Shown here: one piece after another, positions 9,682 through 18,660 of the stretch
Layout: every line of letters starts with the position of its first letter
Position numbering within the stretch: position 1 is the stretch's first letter
NCBI RefSeq assembly: GCF_001665785.1
Contig: NZ_LZSO01000023.1
Location: 62,001-126,000 of the forward strand
Direction of reading: 5' to 3'
DNA: 64,000 nucleotides
From: Mycolicibacterium peregrinum
GTDB lineage: Bacteria; Actinomycetota; Actinomycetes; Mycobacteriales; Mycobacteriaceae
The notes under the pieces: model-generated
What the model was told of the DNA's origin: nothing
Databases searched by the model: none
Seen by the model: only the letters and a program-made list of their open reading frames with translations
Position numbers and translations under genes: made by a program

Positions 9682-10364
9682 CACCCGGGGCGGACGACGA
9701 TTTCGTGGACGTGGCCATCGGGCGGGGTGGTGACGGCGGTCGCCACCAGGCCGGCCACGGTCTCGGGCTTGAGGAACTTCGTGGCGTCGTATTCACCGAC
9801 GCCATCGGTTACCGCAGCCTCATAGGCCACCAGATCGCGCTGCATCTCGGTGTCGGTGCGCCCGGGGAAGATCGAGGTGACCCGCAGCGACGGTTCGTCC
9901 GCGCGCAGCGAGTCGGCGAATGCCCGCAGCGCGAACTTGCTGGCCGAGTACGATGCCATGCCGGACGAAACCTTCTGCCCGGCACCGGAATTGATGAAGA
10001 CCACGTGTCCGCGGGCGGCGCGCAGGGCAGGCAGCAAGGCCAGCGTGAGAGCGACTGCACCGGTGACGTTCACTTCGAACGACGCCCGCCACTGTTCGGC
10101 GATCGACTCGGCAACTCGGCCGGGGTAGAGGACGCCGGCGTTGTGGACGAGTACATCGAGTTCGGCGAGTACCTCGGTGGCCGATTCGATCGAGTCCGCG
10201 TCGGTCAGGTCCAGCGGCCAGGTCGGCGCGCCGAGCTGTTCGGCGAGCGCGTCGAGGCGGCGCGACGGGCGACCGGCCAGGAGCAGTGTGTGGGTGGGAG
10301 CAAGGGCGGCAGCGATGGCTGAGCCGATGCCGCCAGAGGCTCCGGTGATCAGTGCAGTCGGCAT
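9681..10364 (-). CDS. Short-chain dehydrogenase/reductase
   Basis: A 227-residue classical SDR. The N-terminal nucleotide-binding motif is TGASGGIGSAIA (TGxxxGxG, residues about 7-18), followed by the LVHNAGV motif (about 90) and the catalytic S-Y-K set (INSGAGQ Ser, then YSASKFALR with Tyr and Lys near residue 145-150). It is NAD(P)(H)-dependent by family; the substrate cannot be predicted. It converges on leuS through the shared inverted repeat and is divergent from the glucosylglycerate hydrolase gene, with starts about 80 nt apart. Confidence 0.9.
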   Translation of the reverse strand: MPTALITGASGGIGSAIAAALAPTHTLLLAGRPSRRLDALAEQLGAPTWPLDLTDADSIESATEVLAELDVLVHNAGVLYPGRVAESIAEQWRASFEVNVTGAVALTLALLPALRAARGHVVFINSGAGQKVSSGMASYSASKFALRAFADSLRADEPSLRVTSIFPGRTDTEMQRDLVAYEAAVTDGVGEYDATKFLKPETVAGLVATAVTTPPDGHVHEIVVRPG

Positions 10365-10441
10365 TACTGCAACGTTACTGTGATGCCGAATGCGACGGGG
10401 CCGACCTGCGGACCGGGGCGCGGCGTCGCATCATGGTAGGG

Positions 10442-11782
10442 ATGCCACCGGATCCCAGCTTCGCTCCCACCCAACTCGCCGCGCGCGCCGCCTACCTGCT
10501 GCGCGGTAACGACCTGGGTGTGATGACCACTGCCGCACCGTTGCTGTATCCGCACATGTGGAGCTGGGACGCGGCGTTCGTGGCGATCGGCCTGGCCCCG
10601 CTGAGCGTGGAGCGCGCCGTGGTGGAACTCGACACCCTGCTCTCGGCGCAGTGGGGCAACGGGATGATTCCCCACATCGTGTTCGCCAACGGCGTCGACG
10701 GCTACTTTCCCGGTCCGGCCAGGTGGGCCACCTCGGCGCTGGCCGCCAACGCTCCGCGGGTTCGGCACACCTCGGGCATCACGCAGCCGCCCGTGCATGC
10801 GATCGCCGTGCAGCGCATCCTCGACCACGCCCGCAGCCGAGGCCGGTCCACCAGGGCGGTGGCGGAGACCTTCCTCGATCGACGGTGGGCCGATCTGGTG
10901 CGGTGGCACCGCTGGCTGGCCGAGTCGCGAGATCAGGACGGCCACGGCCGCATCACGCTGTACCACGGGTGGGAGTCCGGGATGGACAACTCGCCGCGCT
11001 GGGACAGCGCCTACGCGAACGTGGTTCCCGGCACCGTGCCGGAGTACCAGCGCGAGGACAACGCGATCATCACCGACGCCACCCAGCGGCCGAGCGACCT
11101 CGAGTACGACAGGTACCTGTGGCTGCTCGAGGAGATGAAATCCGTTCGCTACGACGACGATCTGCTTCCGAAGGTGATGAGTTTCGCGGTCGAGGACGTG
11201 TTCGTCTCGGCGATCTTCTCGGTTGCCTGCCAGGTGCTCGCCGAGATCGGGGAGGACTATAAACGTCCGAACGCCGATGTCCGCGATCTCTACTCGTGGG
11301 CCGAGCGTTTCCGGGTCGGCGTCGTCCAGACCGCCGACGAACGCAGTGGTGCGGCAAGGGATTACGACGTCCGGGCGAAGAGGTGGGTGGCCACCGAGAC
11401 CGTGGCGCAGTTCGCGCCGCTGCTGTGCGGGGGGCTGCCGCACGAGCGGGAACGCGCCCTGTTGCGGCTGCTGGAAGGCCCGCGGTTCTGCGGGCATCCG
11501 GATCTGAAGTACGCGCTCATCCCGTCGACGTCGCCGGTGTCGCGGGATTTCCGATCGCGGGAGTACTGGCGCGGCCCGGTGTGGCCGGTGATGACGTGGC
11601 TGTTCTCGTGGTGTTTCGCGCGGCGCGGTTGGGCCGAGCGGGCTACGACGCTGCGTCGGGAAGGGTTGCGTCAGGCCAGCGACGGGACTTTCGCCGAGTA
11701 CTACGAGCCGTTCACGGGGGAACCCCTGGGCAGCATGCAGCAGTCGTGGACCGCGGCTGCGGTGCTGGACTGGTTGGGGTAG
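10442..11782 (+). CDS. ggH: Glucosylglycerate hydrolase (GH63-like)
   Basis: Hydrolyses glucosylglycerate to glucose and glycerate, a compatible-solute recycling step known from rapid-growing mycobacteria. ATG at 10442 gives 446 residues, the length I recall for the M. hassiacum enzyme, and the sequence is close to that protein throughout. The residues reported there as catalytic, Asp182 (in SGMDNSPRW) and Glu419 (in FAEYYEPF), fall at exactly those positions. The substrate-side motif HMWSWDAAF is near residue 38. An in-frame ATG at 10433 is possible. The gene sits between leuS and marR, where Mtb has no counterpart. Confidence 0.92.
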   Translation: MPPDPSFAPTQLAARAAYLLRGNDLGVMTTAAPLLYPHMWSWDAAFVAIGLAPLSVERAVVELDTLLSAQWGNGMIPHIVFANGVDGYFPGPARWATSALAANAPRVRHTSGITQPPVHAIAVQRILDHARSRGRSTRAVAETFLDRRWADLVRWHRWLAESRDQDGHGRITLYHGWESGMDNSPRWDSAYANVVPGTVPEYQREDNAIITDATQRPSDLEYDRYLWLLEEMKSVRYDDDLLPKVMSFAVEDVFVSAIFSVACQVLAEIGEDYKRPNADVRDLYSWAERFRVGVVQTADERSGAARDYDVRAKRWVATETVAQFAPLLCGGLPHERERALLRLLEGPRFCGHPDLKYALIPSTSPVSRDFRSREYWRGPVWPVMTWLFSWCFARRGWAERATTLRREGLRQASDGTFAEYYEPFTGEPLGSMQQSWTAAAVLDWLG

Positions 11783-11787
11783 CCCGG

Positions 11788-12270
11788 TTACTCGGACTTG
11801 GCGTGGGCGGCGCCGGCCTGATCGTTCTGGCCGGCCAACCGCTCCAGCGGGGCCAGTGCGGTGGCCAGCGTCGCGAGATCGTCGGAGCTGAGGTTGGCCA
11901 ACCGGGCAGCCAGATCAGCTCGTCGGGCGGCCAGCGATTCGCGGTGCTGCACGAGGCCGCGCGGGGTGACCTCGACGAGGACGGCGCGCAGGTCGGAGGG
12001 GTCGCGGGAGCGCTTGACCAACCCGAGCTTCTCGAGCCGGCGGATCGCCACGGTGGTGGTGGGGGTGCGCACGCGCTCACGGGCGGCCAGTTCGGTCATC
12101 CGGATCGGGCCCTGGTCGAGCAGGGTGAGCAGGATCGAGAGCTGGGCCAGCGTGAGCTCCCCGGCGGTGCCCTTGTTGGTGTCGCCGCGGCGCAGCACCG
12201 AGAAAACCTTGGAGAGTACGCGTTGCAACTCTCCGGCCAGCTCAGTGACCTGCGGTTCGGGCTCTCCCAT
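11788..12270 (-). CDS. MarR family transcriptional regulator (Rv0042c-like)
   Basis: A 160-residue winged-helix regulator. The recognition-helix region is RVRTPTTTVAIRRLEKLGLVKR (about residues 65-86, key residues T, T, R, R) with the wing at SRDPSDLRAVLVEVT. It converges on the hydrolase gene with 5 nt between the stops. Upstream of the ATG an inverted pair AACCTG (12284-12289) and CAGGTT (12301-12306) could be its operator, since MarR proteins usually autoregulate. The ligand is unknown. Confidence 0.88.
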   Translation of the reverse strand: MGEPEPQVTELAGELQRVLSKVFSVLRRGDTNKGTAGELTLAQLSILLTLLDQGPIRMTELAARERVRTPTTTVAIRRLEKLGLVKRSRDPSDLRAVLVEVTPRGLVQHRESLAARRADLAARLANLSSDDLATLATALAPLERLAGQNDQAGAAHAKSE

Positions 12271-12346
12271 AATTCGCTAGTCTAACCTGTCTGACGCTGC
12301 CAGGTTGTCAGCTTGTTCCGTTTGATGCAGGGGTTTCACGGCAAAC

Positions 12347-13084
12347 TCACAGCACTTGGGACAGGAAGCGGCGCAGCCGATCTGTCTCGGCCGCCTCGAA
12401 GATCTGGTCGGGGGTACCCGACTCGACCACCTTTCCGTGATCCATGAACACCACCGAGTCGGCGGTGGAACGGGCAAAGCCCATCTCGTGGGTGACCGCC
12501 AGGATGGTCATTCCTTCGGCGGCCAGCTCGGCGATCAACTCCAGAATCCCCTTGACCAGCTCCGGATCCAGCGCCGAGGTGGCCTCGTCGAAGAACATCA
12601 CCTGCGGCGCCATGGCGAGCGCGCGAGCGATGGCGACGCGCTGCTGCTGGCCGCCTGACAGGGTTGCCGGACGTACGTCGGCCTTGTGCCGCAGGCCAAC
12701 CCGATCCAGCTGCTCCAGCCCCACGGTGCGGGCATGTTCGGGGCTGAGCCGCTTGAGCTTTCGCGGGCCAAGGGTGACGTTGTCGAGAACGGTCTTGTGC
12801 GGGAACAGGTTGAACTGCTGGAACACCATGCCGATGCGCTGGCGCAGTTGATCGGGATTGTCGGTCAGCACCGAGCGTCCGTCGAGCAGGATGTCACCAC
12901 GGTCGGGTTCGTACAGGCGGTTGAGGGTGCGCAGCAGCGTCGATTTTCCCGATCCGGACGGGCCGATGATGGCTGTCGTCGTGCCGGCAGGCACGTCCAG
13001 GTCCACCCCGCGTAGCACCGCATTCGGTCCGAACGACAGGTGAATGTCGTTGGCGGCCAGCGCAACCGGCTGTGGTGCCGACAT
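12347..13084 (-). CDS. Polar amino-acid ABC transporter, ATP-binding protein
   Basis: A 245-residue ABC ATPase. Walker A is GPSGSGKST (about residue 40), the Q-loop is VFQQFNLFP, the signature is LSGGQQQRVAIARAL, Walker B is VMFFDEATSALD and the switch His lies in VTHEMGFA. These variants (FNLFP, EATSALD, VTHEMGFAR) are typical of the GlnQ/PAAT group. The ATG overlaps the stop of the upstream fused permease gene by one base (TGATG), indicating translational coupling. It energises uptake by that partner; the exact amino acid is not predictable. Confidence 0.93.
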   Translation of the reverse strand: MSAPQPVALAANDIHLSFGPNAVLRGVDLDVPAGTTTAIIGPSGSGKSTLLRTLNRLYEPDRGDILLDGRSVLTDNPDQLRQRIGMVFQQFNLFPHKTVLDNVTLGPRKLKRLSPEHARTVGLEQLDRVGLRHKADVRPATLSGGQQQRVAIARALAMAPQVMFFDEATSALDPELVKGILELIAELAAEGMTILAVTHEMGFARSTADSVVFMDHGKVVESGTPDQIFEAAETDRLRRFLSQVL

Positions 13085-14856
13085 CAGATCATCTCCTGGG
13101 TGGTCGCCGGGGGGAGTGGATCTTCCTCGGCCGGGGGCCGGCCCCTGCGCAGGCGGTTGTCGACGAAGTTCACCAGATGGGTCAGCGGGATGGTCAGCAG
13201 CAGGTAGAAGAGCCCGGCCGCGACCAGCGGTGACAGATTGCCGGTCTGCGCGTTGAGATCTCGGCCCACCTGGAACAGCTCGCGCTGGCTGGCGACCAGG
13301 CCGAGGAAGTACACCAGCGACGAGGCCTTCAGGAGCGAGATGAACTGGTTCATCAGTGCCGGCAGCACGCGCCGGATGCCCTGTGGAACGACGACCAGTC
13401 GCATCGACGAGGCGTAGCTGAAGCCCAGCGCGCGTGAGGCTTCCAGCTGTCCGGGCTCCACGCTCTGGATACCCGAGCGGAATATCTCCCCGACGTAGGC
13501 CGCGGCCATGAGCCCGAGCGCCGCGATGCCCAGCGGGTAGGGGCTGTTGCCGGTGAGCGATCCGACCACCGGGCCGATGCCCAACCCGATCAACAGGATG
13601 ATCACCACTTCGGGCAGGCCGCGGAAGATGTCGGTGTACACGCGGGCGGGCCAGCGCAGCCATCGCGACCGCGAGATGCCCGCCACCGCCAGGACCATGC
13701 CGAGAACGAGTCCGATGATGCTGGCGCACACGGTCAGGATCAGCGTGTTGGGCAGGCCGGTGCGCAGCAGGTCCGGGATCGCCTGCTTGTAGAGATCCCA
13801 GTCCAGGAACGAGTCCGCCAGTTGTGCGAGAGTCGATTTGGGCACCGCCGGACCCCCGGCGGCGGGTTTCTCGTTCGCGGCGGCGATCGCGGCGAAATCG
13901 GGCAGCTTGGGAGCGGGTGCGGCCTTGGAGCCTGGTTTCCATCCGGGTGGCAGAGCCCGCGGCACCCAGTCGGAGTACAGCTGGGCCCAGGTCCCGTCGG
14001 CGATGACGGCGTCCAGTCCGGAGTTCAGCGCGTCGATCAGCGGCTGGTTCTCCTTGGCCACCGCCCACGCCACGAAATTGTCCAGGCTGAAGGTGTTTTC
14101 GATGATCTGTGCCGGGTCGCCGGGCTGCACGGTGCCCGAGGCCTGTTGTGACGGTGCCACCCAGGCGTCGATCTGGCGGGTCTTGAGGCTGGCGTAGACG
14201 GTGTTGTAATCGGGGAACTTCACCGGCTGCAGGTGCAGGGTGTCGATGACATAGGCCTCCTGCACGGTGCCCTGCACCACGCCGATCCGTTGGCCGGCGG
14301 CGAGCTGGCCGAACCCCTTGATCGGTGAGCCGGAGGGCACGACGAGCGAGAAGTAGCCGAAGTCGTAGCCGTTGGTGAAGCCGACGGTGCGTCGCCGGGC
14401 GTCGGTGGTGGTGATCGAGCTGGACGCCACGTCGAAGCGGCGCGAGGCGGTCTGGGCCAGCAGGCCGGAGAAGTCGGTGCCGACAAAGTTGACGCGAAGG
14501 CCCAGCTTGCCTGCGATGGCGCGCAGCAGCTCGTTGTCGAAACCGGTGAACTGTCCGGCCGAGTTGATGCAGATGCTGGGCGGTGCGTCCGACAGCGTGC
14601 CGACGGTGAGGACGCCGGGCGTGCCCAGACCGAGGTTCTCGGGCCGCACCGCGTCCAGGGGTATCGAGGTGGCGGTCGTGTACTTGTCGGCGCCGGGCCC
14701 GGTGGCCGCGGCGGCCAGGTTGGTGGGCAGTGCGCTTGCACTGTCGACACCGGGTGGGGCGCACTGGTCGACGTCTGCCCCGGCCGGCGCTGCACATACC
14801 AGCCCGAGCAGCATCAGGACCGTGGTCAGCAGCGCGGCCGATCGTCTGGCGTCCAT
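13084..14856 (-). CDS. Fused amino-acid substrate-binding protein and permease
   Basis: A 590-residue fusion. Residues 1-27 are a signal sequence. About 60-305 form a type II periplasmic-binding domain (GTLSDAPPSICI, GFDNELLRAIAGKLGLRVNFV). A Pro/Ala linker leads to a permease domain (about 360-570) with the EAA-type loop SVEPGQLEASRALGFSYASSMRLVVVPQGIR summarised by its key residues E-A-S-R-A-L-G. The fused binding domain stays tethered outside the membrane. It is coupled to the ATPase gene that follows. The start is ATG 14856; a TTG three codons upstream is possible. Confidence 0.9.
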   Translation of the reverse strand: MDARRSAALLTTVLMLLGLVCAAPAGADVDQCAPPGVDSASALPTNLAAAATGPGADKYTTATSIPLDAVRPENLGLGTPGVLTVGTLSDAPPSICINSAGQFTGFDNELLRAIAGKLGLRVNFVGTDFSGLLAQTASRRFDVASSSITTTDARRRTVGFTNGYDFGYFSLVVPSGSPIKGFGQLAAGQRIGVVQGTVQEAYVIDTLHLQPVKFPDYNTVYASLKTRQIDAWVAPSQQASGTVQPGDPAQIIENTFSLDNFVAWAVAKENQPLIDALNSGLDAVIADGTWAQLYSDWVPRALPPGWKPGSKAAPAPKLPDFAAIAAANEKPAAGGPAVPKSTLAQLADSFLDWDLYKQAIPDLLRTGLPNTLILTVCASIIGLVLGMVLAVAGISRSRWLRWPARVYTDIFRGLPEVVIILLIGLGIGPVVGSLTGNSPYPLGIAALGLMAAAYVGEIFRSGIQSVEPGQLEASRALGFSYASSMRLVVVPQGIRRVLPALMNQFISLLKASSLVYFLGLVASQRELFQVGRDLNAQTGNLSPLVAAGLFYLLLTIPLTHLVNFVDNRLRRGRPPAEEDPLPPATTQEMI

Positions 14857-14901
14857 CTGATGCAACCTAGTGGGCAGGCGCCCCGTGATGAGTGATTCCG
14901 C

Positions 14902-15567
14902 TCAAGGGGACCGCAAGTCGCCGAACACTCCGCGCCGGGTCAGCTCGCCGATCATGATCTGCGCCATCTTCTCGGCGCGGTCGGTGCAGGCCTTGCGGGC
15001 TCTCTCGGGATCGCGGGCGTGGATCGCCGCCATCTCCTCCTCGTAGCCGTCGAGAAAATCGGCCTTCGCCTTCGGGTAGCTGATCCAGAACTCCGTGGGC
15101 GCAAAGCTCTTACCGGCACGGATGGTGGCATGCAGGCGCGGCCCGGCGTACTCGTCGTTGATCGAGTCGCGAAATACCCAGCAAGCCTCCTGGAAGCTCT
15201 TCGTGTCCTTTGCTGAACGCATCGCGCGCAACGTGTCATCGAGATGCGCGACGATGCGCGGAGTCGGGTTGGTGGCGCAGCGGGCGGAGGCGATGCCGTT
15301 GAGAATTCCGTACAGCTCATGGTGCTCGGCCACAGTGGCCTCATCGAAGCGGGAGACGAATGCGCCGCGGTGATATCGCGTCGAGAGAATTCCGTCGTGC
15401 TCGAGCTGAACCACTGCCTCCTGAATAGGAACGCGGCTGAGCCCGAGGTCACGGACGATCTCGTTGCGGTCGATGCGGTCGCCGGAGCGCAGCTTGCCCG
15501 TCATCACCAAATTGATGATGTGCGTGACAACCTGGTCCTTCTCCTTGACCCCGTAGTTCTTCGGCAC
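14902..15567 (-). CDS. GntR family transcriptional regulator (Rv0043c-like)
   Basis: A 221-residue FadR-subfamily regulator. The N-terminal winged helix (about residues 10-75) includes [18 protein letters not shown] and [12 protein letters not shown]. The C-terminal all-helical FCD domain (about 85-205) contains the His/Asp positions that usually bind a metal or acid ligand. The start is GTG 15567. It lies 45 nt upstream of the ABC transporter genes on the same strand, so it may control them. A dyad at 15587-15605 just upstream is the likely operator. Confidence 0.88.
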   Translation of the reverse strand: MPKNYGVKEKDQVVTHIINLVMTGKLRSGDRIDRNEIVRDLGLSRVPIQEAVVQLEHDGILSTRYHRGAFVSRFDEATVAEHHELYGILNGIASARCATNPTPRIVAHLDDTLRAMRSAKDTKSFQEACWVFRDSINDEYAGPRLHATIRAGKSFAPTEFWISYPKAKADFLDGYEEEMAAIHARDPERARKACTDRAEKMAQIMIGELTRRGVFGDLRSP

Positions 15568-15586
15568 CCTTGTTTATCTCCCCCTA

Positions 15587-15605
15587 TGGCGATTATGTTT
15601 CGCCA
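15587..15605. promoter_or_regulatory. Candidate GntR operator
   Basis: TGGCGA-TTATGTT-TCGCCA, a perfect 6-bp inverted repeat with a 7-nt spacer, 20 nt upstream of the gntR start. Placement fits autoregulation. Confidence 0.5.
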
Positions 15606-15656
15606 GTTTCTCATGTGCCCGCCAGTTCGGAGACTTGAGTCGTTTCAGCTCAGTCG

Positions 15657-16457
15657 CTAAACTTTGCGGGCTCGGCCGTCGCGCCAGCGGCACAGGGCCT
15701 CGGCGCCCGTCAGGTCGTAGTCCGGACCGTTGACCCCCACGGTCAGGATGCTGACCCCCAGATCGGCCAGTGCGTCGGCCTCGGCGAGCATCGCGTCGAT
15801 TCCGCCGGTCTCCTGCACCCCTGCCGAGCGTTGCACGGTCGCCGGGTCGCGGCCGGTGATACCGCAGTGTTCGGCGAGAACCTCCGCCTTGCCCGGGTAG
15901 GTATTGCGGTCGACGAATGCGTGCCAGATGTCGGCGTGCTCGGCCACCAGACGCAGGGTCTTGCGTTCCCCCTGACCGCCGATCAGGATCGGGATCTCAC
16001 GGGTGGGCGCCGGGTTGAGTTTGGCCAGCCGGGCCTCGATCCGCGGCAGGGCTACCGCCAGATCGTCCAGGCGACTGCCTGCGGTGCCGAACTCATACCC
16101 GTACTCGTCGTAATCCTTTTGTTTCCAACCACTTCCGATGCCGAGGATGAGCCGGCCGTCGGAGATGTGGTCGACGGTGCGGGCCATGTCCGCCAACAGT
16201 TCCGGATTGCGGTAGGAGTTGCAGCTGACCAGTGCGCCGATTTCGATGCGCGAGGTCTGCTCGGCCCAGGCGCCGAGCATCGTCCAGCATTCGTAGTGCG
16301 CGCCTTCGGGGTCGCCGTAGAGCGGGAAGAAGTGATCCCAGTTGAAGGCGATGTCGACGCCGATGTCCTCACAGCGGCGCACCGCGTCGCGGATGTGGCT
16401 GTAGGTGGGGGAGTGCTGCGGCTGCAGTTGCACGCCGATGCGGATGGGATGGCTCAC
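15657..16457 (-). CDS. LLM-class F420-dependent oxidoreductase (Rv0044c-like)
   Basis: A 266-residue protein of the luciferase-like (TIM-barrel) superfamily, in mycobacteria usually F420-dependent. Seen features are the start RIGVQLQPQ, the NWDHFFPLYGD segment (about residue 40), TSRIEIGALVSCNSYRNPELLADMARTVD key residues, and DGRLILGIGSGW, the family motif. The chosen GTG (16457) gives a start like Mtb; GTG 16475 adds six residues. The substrate is unknown. Confidence 0.87.
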   Translation of the reverse strand: MSHPIRIGVQLQPQHSPTYSHIRDAVRRCEDIGVDIAFNWDHFFPLYGDPEGAHYECWTMLGAWAEQTSRIEIGALVSCNSYRNPELLADMARTVDHISDGRLILGIGSGWKQKDYDEYGYEFGTAGSRLDDLAVALPRIEARLAKLNPAPTREIPILIGGQGERKTLRLVAEHADIWHAFVDRNTYPGKAEVLAEHCGITGRDPATVQRSAGVQETGGIDAMLAEADALADLGVSILTVGVNGPDYDLTGAEALCRWRDGRARKV

Positions 16458-16504
16458 GTTGGTGAGCGTACCCACGAGGCTGCTCTTTGAACCCCCAGCA
16501 CAGC

Positions 16505-16530
16505 GCTCCCCGGTGTGATGCGCGGGGTGC
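16505..16530. terminator. Hairpin downstream of the esterase gene
   Basis: GCTCCCCG (16505-16512) pairs with CGGGGTGC (16523-16530), one mismatch, 10-nt loop, directly after the minus-strand stop at 16535. No T-run follows, as is common in mycobacteria. Confidence 0.4.
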
Positions 16531-16534
16531 CGGA

Positions 16535-17422
16535 TCAGCCCAGCAGGCCGCGCAGGATCTCGATCAGCTTGGCCGGCTGATCGCCCTGCACCGAGTGGCC
16601 CGAGTCGGCGACCACGTGGGTGCGCTGGAAACCTGGTGCGCTATTTGCGAACTGCTCGGCGTCGTCGTCGTTGACGAAATATGAGTTGGCGCCGCGGATC
16701 AGGGTGGTCGGCATGGTGATCGCCGGGACGTCGTCCCACAGGCCGTCAAACCCGTCACCCTTGCGGAACGTGTCGTAGCGCCACGTCCAGTTGCCGTCCT
16801 TGAGCTGCTTGGAGTTGTGGAACACGCCGCGCCGCAACGAGTTCCGGTCCCGATGCGGGGCGGCGGCGACGGTTACGTCGAGCATGGCCTGAAACGTCGG
16901 GAACGTGCGGTTCTCCTGCACGAGGGCGACGGTGCCCATTTGTGCCTTGGTCATCTCGTTGTGCCGCTCGGGGGCCGAGGGGGTGACGTCGACCAGTGCG
17001 AGTTCGGGAACCAGCCGGGGCTCGGTGGCCGCGATCCGCAGCGCGGTCAACCCGCCCAGCGACATACCCACCACCAGGCGTGGGGTGGGCGCGTGATCTT
17101 CTAGTACCGGAATCAGGCTGGCCGCATTGAGTTTCGGCCCGTAATCACCGTCCTCACGCCAGGCCGAGCGGCCGTGGCCGGGTAGATCTACGGCCAGGGC
17201 GGGCTCGCCGAGTCCGAGGATCACGGTGTCCCAGGTGTGGGCGTTCTGGCCACCGCCGTGCAGGAACACGATCCGGGGGTCGGCGGTGCCGAACTTCAGC
17301 GCGCTGATCGGTCCCTGCTCGATGCGTTCGACCGGTGGTATCGCGGTTGCGCCGATCTGTTCAGCGTTCTCGTGCAGGAGGCCGAACTCGTCGAGGTCGG
17401 TCAATGCGTCGTCGCTCACCAC
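16535..17422 (-). CDS. Alpha/beta hydrolase, Rv0045c-like esterase
   Basis: A 295-residue alpha/beta hydrolase. HGGGQNAHTWD forms the oxyanion-hole region, VDLPGHG is the usual core motif, and the nucleophile Ser sits in VGMSLGG (about residue 150). The catalytic His is in DSGHSVQGD near the C-terminus. Two adjacent GTG codons (17422, 17419) can start translation; 17422 aligns with the Mtb start. The Mtb homolog has esterase activity. The natural substrate is unknown. Confidence 0.9.
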   Translation of the reverse strand: MVSDDALTDLDEFGLLHENAEQIGATAIPPVERIEQGPISALKFGTADPRIVFLHGGGQNAHTWDTVILGLGEPALAVDLPGHGRSAWREDGDYGPKLNAASLIPVLEDHAPTPRLVVGMSLGGLTALRIAATEPRLVPELALVDVTPSAPERHNEMTKAQMGTVALVQENRTFPTFQAMLDVTVAAAPHRDRNSLRRGVFHNSKQLKDGNWTWRYDTFRKGDGFDGLWDDVPAITMPTTLIRGANSYFVNDDDAEQFANSAPGFQRTHVVADSGHSVQGDQPAKLIEILRGLLG

Positions 17423-17446
17423 GCCGCCGACCTTACTTCCAAAACG

Positions 17447-17499
17447 ACTCTGCGCCCAGGGCGTAGATGTGCGAGAAGCACACGCCCTGAGCGCAGAGT
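17447..17499. terminator. 18-bp inverted repeat downstream of ino1
   Basis: Arms 17447-17464 and 17482-17499 pair with one mismatch around a 17-nt loop, just after the ino1 stop. It probably ends the ino1 transcript. Part of the arm (CGCCCTGAGC followed by CAGA) recurs at 2411, so the sequence may be a dispersed element. Confidence 0.6.
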
Positions 17500-17511
17500 G
17501 AAAACGAGGAA

Positions 17512-18603
17512 TCAACCCTCGATGAAGGTCTCCAGCTCGATGCGCGCGACGTCGTCGGCGATCTGCTTGGGCGGGCTCTTCATCAGGTAGGCCGAGGCGG
17601 CTTCGATGGGGCCGCCGATGCCGCGGTCCTTGGCGATCTTGGCGGCGCGCACCGCGTCGATGATGACACCGGCCGAGTTCGGCGAGTCCCACACCTCGAG
17701 CTTGTACTCCAGGTTCAGCGGCACGTCACCGAAGGCGCGGCCTTCGAGGCGCACGTAGGCCCACTTGCGGTCGTCGAGCCAGGCGACGTGATCGGACGGG
17801 CCGATGTGGACGTTCTTGTCCTCGACCTTGCCGGCCAGCGAGCCGGTCAGGTTGGAGGTGACGGCCTGGGTCTTGGAGACCTTCTTGGACTCCAGCCGCG
17901 AGCGCTCCAGCATGTTCAGGAAGTCCATGTTGCCGCCGACGTTGAGCTGGTAGGTGCGGTCCAGCGTGACGCCACGGTCCTCGAACAGCTTGGCCATGAC
18001 GCGGTGGGTGATGGTCGCGCCGACCTGGCTCTTGATGTCGTCGCCGACGATCGGGACACCGGCGTCGGCGAACTTCTTGGCCCACACCGGGTCGGAGGCG
18101 ATGAACACCGGCAGCGCGTTGACGAAGGCCACGCCGGCGTCGATGCAGCACTGGGCGTAGAACTTGTCGGCTTCTTCGGAGCCCACCGGAAGGTAGGAGA
18201 CCAGCACGTCGACCTTGGCGTCCTTGAGCGCCTTGACCACGTCGACGGGCTCGAAGTCGGAGACCTCGATCGTGTCGGCGTAGTACTTGCCGATGCCGTC
18301 GAGGGTCGGACCGCGCTGCACCGTCACGTTGGTCGGCGGCACGTCGGCGATCTTGATGGTGTTGTTCTCGGAGGCGAAGATGGCCTCGGACAGGTCGAAG
18401 CCGACCTTCTTGGCGTCCACGTCGAACGCGGCCACGAACTTCACGTCACGCACGTGGTACGGGCCGAACTTCACGTGCATCAGGCCCGGCACGGACGCAT
18501 TCTCGTCGGCGTTGTGGTAGTACTGCACGCCCTGGACCAGGGACGATGCGCAGTTGCCGACGCCGACAATGGCGACCCGGATTTCTCCTGCGTGCTCAGA
18601 CAT
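17512..18603 (-). CDS. ino1: Inositol-3-phosphate synthase
   Basis: Converts glucose 6-phosphate to 1L-myo-inositol 3-phosphate using NAD, the first step toward phosphatidylinositol, its mannosides and mycothiol. The 363-residue protein has the nucleotide-binding loop [13 protein letters not shown] at the start and the conserved segments [26 protein letters not shown] and [17 protein letters not shown] lies 8 nt upstream of the ATG. The length matches the short prokaryotic form. It follows padR by 57 nt on the same strand, as in Mtb (Rv0046c-Rv0047c). Confidence 0.96.
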   Translation of the reverse strand: MSEHAGEIRVAIVGVGNCASSLVQGVQYYHNADENASVPGLMHVKFGPYHVRDVKFVAAFDVDAKKVGFDLSEAIFASENNTIKIADVPPTNVTVQRGPTLDGIGKYYADTIEVSDFEPVDVVKALKDAKVDVLVSYLPVGSEEADKFYAQCCIDAGVAFVNALPVFIASDPVWAKKFADAGVPIVGDDIKSQVGATITHRVMAKLFEDRGVTLDRTYQLNVGGNMDFLNMLERSRLESKKVSKTQAVTSNLTGSLAGKVEDKNVHIGPSDHVAWLDDRKWAYVRLEGRAFGDVPLNLEYKLEVWDSPNSAGVIIDAVRAAKIAKDRGIGGPIEAASAYLMKSPPKQIADDVARIELETFIEG

Positions 18604-18660
18604 GGACGATCTCCTTACTCGTTCTGTGTGCTCGGCCTGGGGCCTTGTGCGGGTCTGTGC

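Noticed and set aside
13085..14797. Long upstream extension of the ABC ATPase frame
   Set aside because: Arg/Pro-rich shadow of the fused permease gene; the true start overlaps the permease stop by one base.
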